The notes beneath the pieces are model-generated. The model was not told the origin of the DNA and made no database searches. It saw nothing but the letters and a program-made list of their open reading frames with translations. A stretch of 64,000 nucleotides of DNA from contig UYIL01000003.1 in the NCBI GenBank assembly GCA_900618065.1, positions 868,001 to 932,000 of the forward strand, in the 5' to 3' direction. Numbering within the stretch: position 1 is the first letter of the stretch; each line of letters starts with the position of its first letter. Made by a program: the position numbers and the translations under genes. This DNA comes from Streptococcus thermophilus (GTDB lineage: Bacteria > Actinomycetota > Actinomycetes > Mycobacteriales > Mycobacteriaceae). Of this stretch, positions 1 through 9,875 are shown in pieces.

Positions 1-1003
<1,003 letters not shown>

Positions 1004-1180
1004 CAACAAAACAAAACACCGTGCACAAACAACACAAACAATTGCGCACTGTTCGCGTCCACTATGCAGTATCTGACACACCACACACACCTGCGTGTGT
1101 GCCGCAGATAATTTGATAACCGACCACACCACACGCGCAGAAGTGTGGTGGTCACCATGACACGCAAGCCCTATTGGGTG

Positions 1181-1300
1181 TGTCGGTGGTTGATAGCGGT
1201 GGGGAAACGCCCGGACCCATTCCGAACCCGGAAGCTAAGCCCACCCGCGCTGATGGTACTGCACCCGGGAGGGTGTGGGAGAGTAAGTTACCGCCGACCA
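1181..1300 (+). rRNA. 5S ribosomal RNA
   Basis: A 120-nt segment starts TGTCGGTGGTTGATAGCGGTG and contains the conserved CCCGGACCCATTCCGAACCC block near 1210-1230. It closes with a 3' strand (ACCGCCGACCA) that pairs with the 5' end. It lies about 180 nt downstream of 23S in the same orientation, as expected for the last gene of an rRNA operon. The ends are set by the terminal helix and could be off by 1-2 nt. Confidence 0.93.
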
Positions 1301-1331
1301 ACAACTCAACAAAAACAACTCAATACACCAA

Positions 1332-1376
1332 AACCCCCGGGACAACGACACCGATCACCGTCACCCCCCGGGGGTT
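1332..1376 (+). terminator. Possible rRNA operon terminator
   Basis: A perfect 10-bp inverted repeat (AACCCCCGGG at 1332-1341, CCCGGGGGTT at 1367-1376) follows 5S rRNA. The loop is long (25 nt) and there is no T-run after it, so it is a weak intrinsic terminator at best. Its position just after the rRNA operon is the main support. Confidence 0.4.
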
Positions 1377-1533
1377 AACGTCGTGCCCGCATGCGGGACG
1401 CTGTGACTGGTGTGACTGAGTTCGGGATGAAGCCTACCCAACGAACAACCACACGTCACCGGCCGATTACGCCACATCTTCGCTGGTGAAGTACGATGCA
1501 GTGGCTCGATTGTTAGATGGCTGGGAGGTTTCC

Positions 1534-2355
1534 GTGGACGTATTACCATCGATTCTACTGTTCTTTATGGGCATCATGGCGGGGATCATCAACTCCGCTG
1601 TGGGTTCTGGCTCGCTGCTCACGCTCCCGGTACTTCTCGCCATGGGCGTTCCGCCCGGGGTAGCGGTGCGCACCAACACCATCGGCCTCATGTTTGCCTC
1701 TTTCGGGTCGGCGTGGGGCTTCCGTCACGAAACCAAGCGGGAACTGCCGTGGCTACGCCCGCTGATCATCACGACGATTATCGGTGCAGCATCGGGTTCG
1801 CTGCTTCTCTTATTCACCCCGACACGAGCACTCGACTTCGTCATTCCAATCCTCATCGTGGTGGCGTTGCTATTGGTGGTGTTCCAGCAGCGCATCGTCG
1901 ACACGCTCGCGCGGCTGAACAAGGATTCCAGCGCCAGCTCTGGCGCCGGCGCAGTGCAGGAGGAGAGCGACGATCCGGTAGGCGAGGCCTACAAGAAGCC
2001 TGGTCTCGTCGGAGCGATGGGTCTAGCGTCCGTGTACGGAGGATTCTTCACTGCCGCCCAGGGCATCATTTACTTAGCGGTCATGGGTGTGGGAACCGGA
2101 CGGTCGTTCAAGGACGTTAACCCGGTGAAGAACTTCCTCTCCATGATCGTCAACACAGTTGCCGCGCTGGTCTACCTCATCGCCTACCTTTTCTTCGGGG
2201 CTGAGGTGCTATGGCTGGGGGTGCTCATCCTCGCAGTTGGTGGTGTTATCGGCGGGTTGGTCGGCGCGCGCATCGCTAAGAAAGTCTCCAACCGTTTCCT
2301 CAAAGGCGTCATTGTCGTTGTCGCCGTCATCGCCCTCATCCGTCAGTTCATCTGA
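1534..2355 (+). CDS. TauE/SafE family sulfite/sulfur-compound exporter
   Basis: This is a polytopic membrane protein of the TauE/SafE family (PF01925), transporters linked to export of sulfite or organosulfonates. The N-terminal hydrophobic run with AGIINSAVGSGSLLTLP is typical of the first half. A second copy of the fold starts near KPGLVGAMGLASVYGGFFTAAQG, matching the two-fold repeat of the family. About 273 residues is the usual size. I chose the GTG at 1534 because GGGAGG lies 5 nt upstream. An in-frame ATG at 1486 has no ribosome binding site. The gene stands alone after the rRNA operon; the substrate cannot be read from sequence. Confidence 0.82.
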   Translation: MDVLPSILLFFMGIMAGIINSAVGSGSLLTLPVLLAMGVPPGVAVRTNTIGLMFASFGSAWGFRHETKRELPWLRPLIITTIIGAASGSLLLLFTPTRALDFVIPILIVVALLLVVFQQRIVDTLARLNKDSSASSGAGAVQEESDDPVGEAYKKPGLVGAMGLASVYGGFFTAAQGIIYLAVMGVGTGRSFKDVNPVKNFLSMIVNTVAALVYLIAYLFFGAEVLWLGVLILAVGGVIGGLVGARIAKKVSNRFLKGVIVVVAVIALIRQFI

Positions 2356-2375
2356 CCGAATAAAGGCATTACAAC

Positions 2376-2412
2376 GCAAAAAGCCGGGCATAGGCCCGGC
2401 TTGTGGTGTTTT
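2376..2412. terminator. Bidirectional intrinsic terminator
   Basis: A 9-bp GC-rich stem (AAGCCGGGC at 2381-2389, GCCCGGCTT at 2394-2402) sits between two convergent genes. On the minus strand it runs straight into TTTTT; on the plus strand a looser T-rich tail follows. It would end both the TauE-type gene and the metallophosphatase gene. Confidence 0.8.
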
Positions 2413-2445
2413 ACGCGGGGGACGCGTTGAGCCACGGTCTTGCGG

Positions 2446-4281
2446 TTACTCCTTGGTGATGCCGTAGGAGTTGTACAGCTTGACCTCGCGGTCCTCACCG
2501 TTGTGAAGGTCACCCTCCACCTGGTAGAAGTCGATCTTGAACTCCTTCTCGGTGACAGTGTAGACAGCGAAGCTCTGGATGGTCGACTGGCGGTAGTTGT
2601 CGTGCTTGTGGTCGAACTTCGGAGTCTTCTCCGGCTGCTCAGCGACGTCGAAAAGCTCGTTCCAGGTGTCAACGTCCTCTTCAGTCATCCAGTCGAGCTT
2701 CTCGCGGACCTTGTGAACGTGGTCTGCACCCTTCTGGTAGATCGCATCGTAGGTCTTGGTGCCCGAGGTGTTCGGGATGACATAGGTGACGCCGTCCGGG
2801 TTGACGTGGTGCTCAACGCCGTCGATCTCACGCTTTTCGGTGTCCTCGACCTCGCCGTAGGAGAAGTTGTCCGGGCTATACGTCAGGGACTTCGTGCGGG
2901 TCAGGTTGTGGTCGTGGCCCTGGAGAACCAGGTCGACGTCAAGCTCGTCAGCCATCTGGACGAACTCCTCACGGGTGACCTGGACGTCCTCGTCCTGCAG
3001 GGAGTGGTAGGACGCGGAGTAGACCGGCTTGTGGTAGGCCAGGATGATCCAGTTCGCACCGTTCTCGCGGGCCTTGCGGATGTCCTCCTTCGCCCACTCC
3101 ATCTGCTCGCGGCCGACTGCACCCTCGTCCGGGTTGTCGTCGGACTCCTTGTTGTCGTTGGTGTTCATCACCACGAAGTGTGCGCCGGAGTAGTCGAAAG
3201 AGTAGTAGGAGCCGCCATCGATCTTGTCATTGCTGACGGGCACGTTGGTGTGCTCGTTGAAGGCGGTCTCGTGAACGCCCTCTTCCCAACGCAGGTTGTA
3301 CTCATCGTGGTTACCCGGCGTGTAGGCGTGCGGCAGCTTAATGTTGGCGTCGTGGGAAGCGTTGAGGTTATCGACCCACTCGTCCTCGACGGCCGCGGTC
3401 TCAACGAAGTCACCGGTGTGGAGCGCGAAGTTGGCGTCCGGAGCGACCTCCATGGCCTTTTCGAGGGTGTTGGCGCCGTACGCCGCCTCGTTGTTGACGT
3501 GCTCGTTCCAGTAGGCGTTCTGGGTGTCGGTGTAGTGGATGAACTGGAAGCTGTCGTCATCCGGGTTCGAGGTGGTGAAGGTACCGGTTTCGGAGTAGCC
3601 CTCAGACTCGGAGCCGACCTGGAAGTAGTAGGTCTTGTTGGGCTCGAGGTCGGTGGCGGTCGCCTTGTTGGAGTGCTCCTTGACGTCGACAAGCGAAAGG
3701 TGCGCAAGCTTCGAGCCGTCAGCAGTCCACTTCGTGTTTTCGCGGTCGATCTGCTCGTCGGTGAAGTAGCCCTCGACCTCTTCCGGGTTGCCTTCATCGT
3801 CGACCAGCATGTCGCCCTCGTCGTCAAAGGTGACGGCGGAGTAGATGTAGTAGCCGTCCTTGTCGCGCTCGGCGTAACGGTTGGTCACCTCAGTGGTCTC
3901 AGCGGGGAACTCCTTGGCGTCGGACATGTCCTCCTGCTCGGAAACCAGCAGCATGGAGTCATCCAGGTCGTCCTTTGTGTACCAGTTGAAGCCCATCTCA
4001 GTGGAGGTGTCTTCCATGAGGTTCATGGCGATACGGTCAGGCTCATTATCAACCTCGACATCAGCGACCTCAGGCTTGTCGTCCTGGAGTTCAATCAGGT
4101 CAAGACCGTTCTTTTCACCGTAGACCGGGTCAACTTCCTCGACATCGGTTTCGGTGGCGGTTTCTTCGACTACGTTCTCACCGTTCTCGCCATTCTCATT
4201 CTCCGCGGTGCAGGCGGTGAGGAACAGTGCGGAACCGGAAACGATCGCAATGGTTTTAAAGTACTTGGATTTGGTGAACAC
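2446..4281 (-). CDS. Secreted lipoprotein metallophosphoesterase (purple acid phosphatase-like)
   Basis: This is a predicted surface-anchored phosphatase of 611 residues. Translation from the GTG at 4281 gives a clean lipoprotein signal (FTKSKYFKTIAIVSG then LFLTAC) with the lipidated Cys near residue 24. GAAGGG lies about 6 nt upstream, so I reject the ATG at 4380. A fibronectin-like purple acid phosphatase N-domain (KTYYFQVGSES) is followed by calcineurin-type metal motifs in order: TDTQ, GDFVE, GNHDE, AYHKPVY and GHDHN. The first motif has Gln where many relatives have His. The acidic segment after the signal is probably a linker. It lies downstream of the Ugp genes, which suggests a role in phosphate scavenging; the substrate is not known. 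Confidence 0.82.
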   Translation of the reverse strand: MFTKSKYFKTIAIVSGSALFLTACTAENENGENGENVVEETATETDVEEVDPVYGEKNGLDLIELQDDKPEVADVEVDNEPDRIAMNLMEDTSTEMGFNWYTKDDLDDSMLLVSEQEDMSDAKEFPAETTEVTNRYAERDKDGYYIYSAVTFDDEGDMLVDDEGNPEEVEGYFTDEQIDRENTKWTADGSKLAHLSLVDVKEHSNKATATDLEPNKTYYFQVGSESEGYSETGTFTTSNPDDDSFQFIHYTDTQNAYWNEHVNNEAAYGANTLEKAMEVAPDANFALHTGDFVETAAVEDEWVDNLNASHDANIKLPHAYTPGNHDEYNLRWEEGVHETAFNEHTNVPVSNDKIDGGSYYSFDYSGAHFVVMNTNDNKESDDNPDEGAVGREQMEWAKEDIRKARENGANWIILAYHKPVYSASYHSLQDEDVQVTREEFVQMADELDVDLVLQGHDHNLTRTKSLTYSPDNFSYGEVEDTEKREIDGVEHHVNPDGVTYVIPNTSGTKTYDAIYQKGADHVHKVREKLDWMTEEDVDTWNELFDVAEQPEKTPKFDHKHDNYRQSTIQSFAVYTVTEKEFKIDFYQVEGDLHNGEDREVKLYNSYGITKE

Positions 4282-4462
4282 GTGGAACCCTTCGGCAGGT
4301 TGTTGTCGGAGTGGTCCCTTTCCACTGTGGGGATGCAGCCCTAACCGGAGGTTTCCCGAGCCTAAAATCAAGATGAACAATCTGGCAGGATCCCGTGATT
4401 TACGTGTCAGGTGAGATCACGTTCTCGCGGAGAGGTGCTAGAAAACCATCAGATTGGAATGG

Positions 4463-4492
4463 AAAAGGGCCCCTTCAGGTCGAAGGTGCCCT
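4463..4492 (-). terminator. Terminator of the ugp operon
   Basis: On the minus strand, just after the ugpC stop, the stem AGGGCACCTTC/GAAGGGGCCCT (4492-4482 with 4476-4466, one mismatch) is followed by TTTT. It separates the Ugp transcript from the metallophosphatase gene. Confidence 0.75.
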
Positions 4493-4509
4493 AGGTAAGG
4501 TTCGTTCCC

Positions 4510-5643
4510 TTACAGGTAATCGAGATTGATCTCGGTCTCAGGATCGAAGAAAACGACGCCGTCTTGATTCATGTCGACCCACAACGTGTCGCCAGCGTCC
4601 GCTGAAACACCACGGTTGAGTCGCACAGCGACGCGGCCGCCACGGACAACCAAGGTAGATTCCTCGGGCATGGGTGCTGTGCAGTAAGCGTAGGCCTCGG
4701 CCCCCAAGTGCTCGACGATGTCCACGTTGAGCGGCATTGCGAACCCTTCAGGTCTCTGGTTTACCGACACCACGTTGAAGTTCTCTGGGCGCACGCCAAT
4801 GATGACTTTGTCGGAGCTGACCTTGTCCATCTGACTGTGCGGCATGTGCAAGTCCTGCTCGAAGCCGTCTCGCATGATCACCGCCCGGCCGTTTTCAACC
4901 CTGACGTTTTCGACGAGAGTCATGGCCGGCGACCCGATGAACGTTGCCACGAACGTGTTACCAGGGTTGTTGTACAGCGTTTCTGGGGTATCCACTTGCT
5001 GCAGGATGCCCTTCTTTAGGACGCATACGCGATCACCCATGGTCATGGCCTCCGTCTGATCGTGCGTGACGTAGACGGTTGTGGTACCAAGCTCCCGCTG
5101 CAGCGCGAGGATCTGAGAGCGGGTGGACACGCGCAGCTTCGCATCCAGGTTAGAAAGCGGCTCGTCCATCAAGAAAACCTTCGGCTGACGCACAATCGCG
5201 CGTCCCATTGCCACGCGCTGGCGCTGACCACCGGACATCGCAGAAGGCTTTTTGTCGATGAGATCCTCAAGTTCGAGCATCTTCGCGGCGAACTCAACAC
5301 GCTCGTTGATGGTCGCCTTATCTACCTTCGCGTTCTCAAGGGCGAACGCCATGTTCTGACGCGCCGTCATGTTCGGGTACAAGGCGTAAGACTGGAAAAC
5401 CATGGCTACGTCGCGGTCACGGGGACGCGTTTCTGTGACATCCTCACCATCGATGAGGATTTGCCCTTCGTCGACAGGCTCCAGCCCAGCGAGCATCCGC
5501 AACGTAGTGGACTTACCGCAGCCGGATGGGCCGACGAGGACAAGGAATTCCCCGTCAGCGATATCCAGACTGACCCGGCCCACTGCCGGCGGACGCGCGG
5601 GATCATAGATGCGTGACGCTTGGCGGAACTCAACGGTTGCCAT
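4510..5643 (-). CDS. ugpC: sn-glycerol-3-phosphate ABC importer, ATP-binding subunit
   Basis: This is the ATPase of a carbohydrate-type ABC importer in the MalK/UgpC/MsmK family. Walker A is GPSGCGKST at residues 38-46. The signature is MSGGQRQRV around 136-144, and Walker B VFLMDEP around 156-162 is followed by the D-loop SNLDAKLR. The C-terminal third (GVRPENF onward) is the OB/TOBE regulatory domain. At 377 residues it is full length. It is the last gene of ugpA-ugpE-ugpB-ugpC, reading away from the glycerophosphodiesterase gene. Such ATPases can serve several sugar importers; the neighbourhood makes glycerol-3-phosphate the best guess. Confidence 0.88.
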   Translation of the reverse strand: MATVEFRQASRIYDPARPPAVGRVSLDIADGEFLVLVGPSGCGKSTTLRMLAGLEPVDEGQILIDGEDVTETRPRDRDVAMVFQSYALYPNMTARQNMAFALENAKVDKATINERVEFAAKMLELEDLIDKKPSAMSGGQRQRVAMGRAIVRQPKVFLMDEPLSNLDAKLRVSTRSQILALQRELGTTTVYVTHDQTEAMTMGDRVCVLKKGILQQVDTPETLYNNPGNTFVATFIGSPAMTLVENVRVENGRAVIMRDGFEQDLHMPHSQMDKVSSDKVIIGVRPENFNVVSVNQRPEGFAMPLNVDIVEHLGAEAYAYCTAPMPEESTLVVRGGRVAVRLNRGVSADAGDTLWVDMNQDGVVFFDPETEINLDYL

Positions 5644-5691
5644 AAACAGCTCTTTCTCTTCGATCAGATTCTTATGTCGTGGGTTGAGAAG

Positions 5692-7020
5692 CTAGTCCTT
5701 GAGGTGCGGCTTGATGTCGCGGTCGATGACGCTTTGGGTCTCCTTGTCCAAATCGCCGAAGACCTTCTCCACGTCCTGTCCGCCGACAGTGATCTTGTCC
5801 AGGGCACCACCGATGCGCTGGCCGCCACCCGGCACGAAAACGCGAGCGTAGTCTTGCGGCTGGGTGTTCTCGTTGAGCTGTTCAATTGCGGTCTTGGCAT
5901 TCGGGTTCTCATCCAGGTATGCCTTCTCGTCCGGGTCCTCGAGAGCGTCCTTGCGCACCGGCATGTACCCCGTTTCCTGGGTGAACTTGATGGTGTTCTC
6001 GGTGTTGGTGATGAAGTCGATGAACTTGATCGCGTTGGACTTGCGCTTGTCCGAAATGTTGTTCGGGATAGCCAGACCAGCACCGCCAGTAGCCGCCGAC
6101 GGGCTCGGGCCAGGCAGGTAGGTGGTGATGAACGGAACGGTTGCGGACTCGGTCAGGCCACCGAGGGAACCAGTCGATTCGAGCAGACCGGATGCTTTAC
6201 CGTTACCGAAGGCCACGGTCGGGTCCGTAGCAATCTCGATATGCCCCTTCTCCACCTGGTCCTGGAGGAACTTACCGGCCTCGATGGTCTTGGGGTCGGA
6301 GAAGTTCGGCTCCCATTCCTTGGAGTACGAGCCGCCGAAAGCCCACAACATGCCCTGGAAGTACCAGTCGAGGTAGGTTGAGCCGTCCGGGACCACCAAA
6401 GCCGGGTTGCCGGTGGTCTCCTTCAGCTTGCCAGCCCACTCGTCGAATTCCTGCCAGGTCTCCGGGCCGCGGTCCTCCGGCAGACCAGCCTCCTTGAGGT
6501 CGTCAGTGTTCCAGTACATCAAGTTGGTGGAGCGGGAGTACGGGGCACCGTAGTGCTTACCGTTGTACTCGTAGTCCTCGCGCAGGGTGTCCACGTAAGA
6601 ATCGGGATCGAGTCCTTCTTTCTCCCACAGCTCGTCCAGGGGAGTGGTGGCCTCGTTGAGTGCAAAGTTGAACCAGGTCACATCGGACGCAACGATGACA
6701 TCAGGAAGATCCGAACCAGCCAGTGCGGCGTTGAACTTCTGGGCGAGCTCTTCGTAGTTTGCGCCACCGTCGACAAGCTCGACCGTGAGGTCGGGGTTTT
6801 CCTCCTCGAACGCTTTGATCATCTCAACCTCGATGTCGCGCGAGGAACCCGGGTGGTTGGACCAGAAGATGATTTTGCTTTCGTCCCCGCCGGAGGGTTC
6901 GGAACCGCCGCCGCTGGTGCTGCCGCCGGCACAGGCGGTCACGGACAAAGCGGTGAAAGCAGCGAGGGTGACAGCGGTAACGCTTTTACCAACTCGGCTT
7001 GAGCGAAGTTTTTGGAACAT
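5692..7020 (-). CDS. ugpB: sn-glycerol-3-phosphate-binding lipoprotein
   Basis: This is an extracellular solute-binding protein, family 1, of 442 residues. The signal peptide ends in the lipobox SVTAC, with the lipidated Cys at residue 30, followed by a Gly/Ser-rich linker. The mature part starts IIFWSNHPGSSRDIE and carries the family features EEENPDLTVELVDGG and FIDFITNTENTIKFTQETGYMP. It should bind substrate outside the membrane and hand it to UgpA/UgpE. It is encoded between ugpE and ugpC. Assignment to glycerol-3-phosphate rather than a sugar rests on family resemblance plus the adjacent glycerophosphodiesterase. Confidence 0.85.
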   Translation of the reverse strand: MFQKLRSSRVGKSVTAVTLAAFTALSVTACAGGSTSGGGSEPSGGDESKIIFWSNHPGSSRDIEVEMIKAFEEENPDLTVELVDGGANYEELAQKFNAALAGSDLPDVIVASDVTWFNFALNEATTPLDELWEKEGLDPDSYVDTLREDYEYNGKHYGAPYSRSTNLMYWNTDDLKEAGLPEDRGPETWQEFDEWAGKLKETTGNPALVVPDGSTYLDWYFQGMLWAFGGSYSKEWEPNFSDPKTIEAGKFLQDQVEKGHIEIATDPTVAFGNGKASGLLESTGSLGGLTESATVPFITTYLPGPSPSAATGGAGLAIPNNISDKRKSNAIKFIDFITNTENTIKFTQETGYMPVRKDALEDPDEKAYLDENPNAKTAIEQLNENTQPQDYARVFVPGGGQRIGGALDKITVGGQDVEKVFGDLDKETQSVIDRDIKPHLKD

Positions 7021-7073
7021 GAGGTTCTCCTATCGTGTGAAAGTTGGGGGGGATCAGGTTGCTGGTTGAAGGG

Positions 7074-8048
7074 TTAGCCCTTAACCGCACCAGCGGTCAG
7101 GCCCTTAATCATCTGCTTCTGCAGCAGCAAGAAGACGATGATCATTGGCAACGTGGTCAGGACGGTTCCGGCCATCACCGGAGCCCAGTTGTTCAACCCT
7201 TCCGCGTCTTGGAGGCGGGTTAGGCCAACGGGGAGGGTAGCGGCTGCCTCTGTGTCGGTGATGAGGAACGGCCACAGGTATTCGTTCCATTCATTCACCA
7301 CGGTGATGAGAACGAATGCGGAGAGGGTAGGCCACGACATCGGCAGCACGACCCGAAATAGTTTGGTGAAAAAGCCGGCGCCGTCCATGTCGGCTGCTTC
7401 CATGATTTCTTCCGGCAGGGACTGGAAGTGGTTGCGCATCAGGAAGCAGCCAAAGGCGACACCCGCTAGCGGAATGATCACGCCCTGCCATGTATCGCGC
7501 CATCCCAGCGAGGCAGCCAGCGCGTAGTTGGAGATGATGGTGATCTGGTTGGGCACCATCAGGGCCGCGATGACGAGAAGGAACAGCAGGTTTCGCCCGG
7601 GGAACCGCAGGAAAGCGAAGGCATAAGCGGACAAAACGCCCAGCACGACTTTGATCACTGTGAGAATCAGCGTGATGCCGATGGAGTTGCGCAGGTAGCT
7701 CGGGAAACCGGACGTTTCCCAGACCCGCGCGTAGTTCTCGGGCACAAACGGGTTCGGCCAGAACGTGATCGGGTCAGAGTACACTTCCTGCATTGTCTTG
7801 AATGACGTGATCACGATGAAATACAGCGGAACCAAAATGATCAGCACTGTCAAGACCAGGGAAATGTACCCGAAGATCTTCATCGCCGGTGAGCCGTAGT
7901 CTGCGCCCTCGCCTTTTCGTTTGCGCTGGGCCTCGCTGATCACCGGGTCCCCGTCGGCCTGGCTCCCCGGTACTGGCGGCATATCGTCCACGGCCGGCGG
8001 AGTGGAAGAGGCGGGAGCGACTGACTTCTTGGTGAACTTCGTAGACAT
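7074..8048 (-). CDS. ugpE: sn-glycerol-3-phosphate ABC importer permease UgpE
   Basis: This is an inner-membrane permease of the MalG/UgpE type, 324 residues, with six expected membrane segments after a cytoplasmic N-terminus of about 60 residues. The coupling motif is seen as EEIMEAADMDGAGFFTKLFR. The periplasmic entry includes SFKTMQEVYSDPITFWP. The start abuts the ugpA stop with no gap, so the two are translationally coupled. The unusually long, charged N-terminal tail (about 60 residues rich in Pro, Ser and Lys) is longer than in most UgpE proteins, and a later start cannot be excluded. Confidence 0.86.
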   Translation of the reverse strand: MSTKFTKKSVAPASSTPPAVDDMPPVPGSQADGDPVISEAQRKRKGEGADYGSPAMKIFGYISLVLTVLIILVPLYFIVITSFKTMQEVYSDPITFWPNPFVPENYARVWETSGFPSYLRNSIGITLILTVIKVVLGVLSAYAFAFLRFPGRNLLFLLVIAALMVPNQITIISNYALAASLGWRDTWQGVIIPLAGVAFGCFLMRNHFQSLPEEIMEAADMDGAGFFTKLFRVVLPMSWPTLSAFVLITVVNEWNEYLWPFLITDTEAAATLPVGLTRLQDAEGLNNWAPVMAGTVLTTLPMIIVFLLLQKQMIKGLTAGAVKG

Positions 8049-9002
8049 TTACTTGTCCAGCCTTTCCTGCAGCTTGATTTGGGCGACGGTGATGATCAAA
8101 ACGACGAGGAACATGATCGTGGCGACAGCTGCGCCGTAACCGGCACGGTTATTCACGAACGTCTCGGTGTACACCTGGAAGACCATCGTGGTCGTGCCGT
8201 AGGTAAACGGGCCGCCTCGCGTCATCGCGTTGATGATGTCGAAGACCTGGAATGAGTTGAGCAGCACGGTGATCAGAAGGAAGAACGTCGTACCACGCAA
8301 TTGGGGGAGGACAACCCGGAAGAAGTGGCGCACGGAAGAGGTGCCATCGATCTCTGAGGCCTCATCAAGGTCATCACGCCGGCCCTGGAGAGCGGCGAGG
8401 TAGATGACGAACACGTAGCCGACGTTCTTCCAGATGTAGGTCACGGTGATCATGAACAGTGCCCAGCCAGACTCCTGGTAGAAGTTCGGAACAGGGATGT
8501 TCAGCAGCGTCAGGAAATATTGGATCAGTCCGTAACGCGGATCGAACACGAACTGGAATGCCACACCGATGGCGGCACCAGCGATGACGTAGGGCGCGAA
8601 AACGATGGAGCGGACGGCAGAGCGGCCGAAAAGTTTCTGGTCGAGCAAGATCGCCAGCAGTAGGCCGATCACCATCGAACCTGCGACCGCGAAGAACGTG
8701 AACAGGACCGTGTTCCACACAATCAGCGGTGTTTCTGGGGCTTGGAACCAGGTGATGTAGTTTTGCAACCCCACGAACGTCATGTTCGGGGAGGAAATAT
8801 TCCAGTTGTAGAATGAAATGCGGATGTTGTCTATGAGGGGGCGGTAGGTGAACAAGATCAAAAGAATCAGGTTCGGGGCAATGAGCAAGGTTGCTAGCCC
8901 GACCTGATGCCAATCGATCTTCTTGCGTTTCTTTTTGTATGTCGCCGCGTATTCTTCGGAGATCTCCGGCTCCACCGACACCGCAGGAATCATCGTGCTC
9001 AT
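8049..9002 (-). CDS. ugpA: sn-glycerol-3-phosphate ABC importer permease UgpA
   Basis: This is a MalF/UgpA-type permease of about 317 residues. Hydrophobic segments begin at LATLLIAPNLILLILF, and the coupling loop is DDLDEASEIDGTSSVRHFF. I place the start at the ATG at 9002. It has no ribosome binding site, but the sequence before it reads as a leaderless corynebacterial promoter with PhoR-like boxes at the distance expected for activation. An in-frame GTG at 9056 would put those boxes inside the coding region. As first gene of ugpAEBC it sets expression of the importer. Confidence 0.86.
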   Translation of the reverse strand: MSTMIPAVSVEPEISEEYAATYKKKRKKIDWHQVGLATLLIAPNLILLILFTYRPLIDNIRISFYNWNISSPNMTFVGLQNYITWFQAPETPLIVWNTVLFTFFAVAGSMVIGLLLAILLDQKLFGRSAVRSIVFAPYVIAGAAIGVAFQFVFDPRYGLIQYFLTLLNIPVPNFYQESGWALFMITVTYIWKNVGYVFVIYLAALQGRRDDLDEASEIDGTSSVRHFFRVVLPQLRGTTFFLLITVLLNSFQVFDIINAMTRGGPFTYGTTTMVFQVYTETFVNNRAGYGAAVATIMFLVVLIITVAQIKLQERLDK

Positions 9003-9023
9003 GCGATAGAAAGTTAAGGCCGA

Positions 9024-9053
9024 ACTGTGAACGCTAGGTGAAACTGAGGTGTT
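9024..9053 (-). promoter_or_regulatory. Probable PhoR operator in front of ugpA
   Basis: Three 8-bp units spaced by 3 bp lie on the plus strand: ACTGTGAA (9024-9031), TAGGTGAA (9035-9042) and GAGGTGTT (9046-9053). The 11-bp period and the sequence resemble the direct-repeat site described for the phosphate-starvation regulator PhoR of C. glutamicum (CCTGTGAA-N3-CCTTTGTT). The units end about 22 nt before the ugpA ATG, where an activator over the -35 region would sit. A palindrome over the same bases (9035-9059) could mean another regulator. Confidence 0.5.
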
Positions 9054-9116
9054 CACCTAAGGAAGCCTTTATAAACGCTGGTAGATGTTGATATGTCGCC
9101 TTAATGGGCGTAGCAG

Positions 9117-9848
9117 TTATGTCTCGCCGTGGAGCACTTCTGCGGCGATATGGGGCAGATCGGTCGCCAAAAAGTCCACACTGCGGTCCTGGCACCACAG
9201 CATGTCCTTCGGCAGATTGACAGTCCACACATAGGAGCGCTCGGCTTGTGCGAGCACATCCGGCTCGGCTTGGACGTGCATGATGGACGGCCCCACACCG
9301 GAGGTGCCGATTGGTTCGAACGGTGCCGGTTGCTCCCCGTTGAGCATGGGCAGCGGAGTGATAAGGAGGAAAGTCTCCAGCTCGGGTAGCAGACGCTGAA
9401 AACGCTGGATCGCGTCGGGGTTAAAGGAGATGAGATGAAACCGAGGATCTGTGTGGTAGCCGGCTGCCGTGAGCGCCTCGGCTACGGCCTCTTCGAGGCG
9501 AGCACCGTAGGGGGACGGGTGCTTGGTTTCTATGAATAAGTGCTTGCCGGGGTAGGCATCAACGAGGTCAATGAGCTCGCTCAGAAGCATGATCTCTTGA
9601 GGGTCGTCCGCAGAGCCGATGTTGAGCTGTTTGAGCTCGGCAAGGTCTAGGTCGGCGACAGCGCCCGACCCATTCGATGTCCGATCGACGTGCTGGTCGT
9701 GGATGACCATAAGATGGCCGTCTCGGCTCAGGTTGACATCGCATTCGATGCCGTCAATGTCGAGTTTGAGGGCTTCTTCGAAGGAACGGGGTGTGTTTTC
9801 GGGGTAGATGCCGTTGAGGCCGCGGTGCGCGATGATTCGGGTTCTCAC
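9117..9848 (-). CDS. glpQ: Glycerophosphodiester phosphodiesterase
   Basis: This enzyme hydrolyses glycerophosphodiesters to glycerol-3-phosphate and an alcohol. The GDPD signature is complete: AHRG near residue 7, PENT near 17, GIECDVNLSRDGHLMVIHD at 33-51 and later FIETKHPS. The C-terminus TVNLPKDMLWCQDRSVDFLATDLP is the usual final strand and helix. There is no signal peptide, so it is likely cytoplasmic and acts on imported diesters (a UgpQ-like role). It lies just upstream of ugpA on the same strand, which fits supply of substrate and product to one pathway. The GTG at 9848 is the only reasonable start. Confidence 0.88.
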   Translation of the reverse strand: MRTRIIAHRGLNGIYPENTPRSFEEALKLDIDGIECDVNLSRDGHLMVIHDQHVDRTSNGSGAVADLDLAELKQLNIGSADDPQEIMLLSELIDLVDAYPGKHLFIETKHPSPYGARLEEAVAEALTAAGYHTDPRFHLISFNPDAIQRFQRLLPELETFLLITPLPMLNGEQPAPFEPIGTSGVGPSIMHVQAEPDVLAQAERSYVWTVNLPKDMLWCQDRSVDFLATDLPHIAAEVLHGET

Positions 9849-9875
9849 GCTTCACAGTATGGGGCAGGTTCTGGT

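Noticed and set aside
1004..1180. tRNA or small gene in the 23S-5S spacer
   Set aside because: The spacer is AC-rich with short CACAC runs; no cloverleaf or plausible frame.
2440..4344. 634-codon open frame on the plus strand
   Set aside because: It lies opposite the metallophosphatase gene, whose motifs and signal peptide are clear; the frame is rich in Val/Leu/Gly/Asp as expected of a GC-rich antisense shadow.
9035..9059. LacI/GntR-style palindrome TAGGTGAA-N9-TTCACCTA before ugpA
   Set aside because: The same bases fit better as three 8-bp direct repeats with 11-bp period, as for PhoR, and the context is phosphate metabolism; the palindrome reading stays possible.
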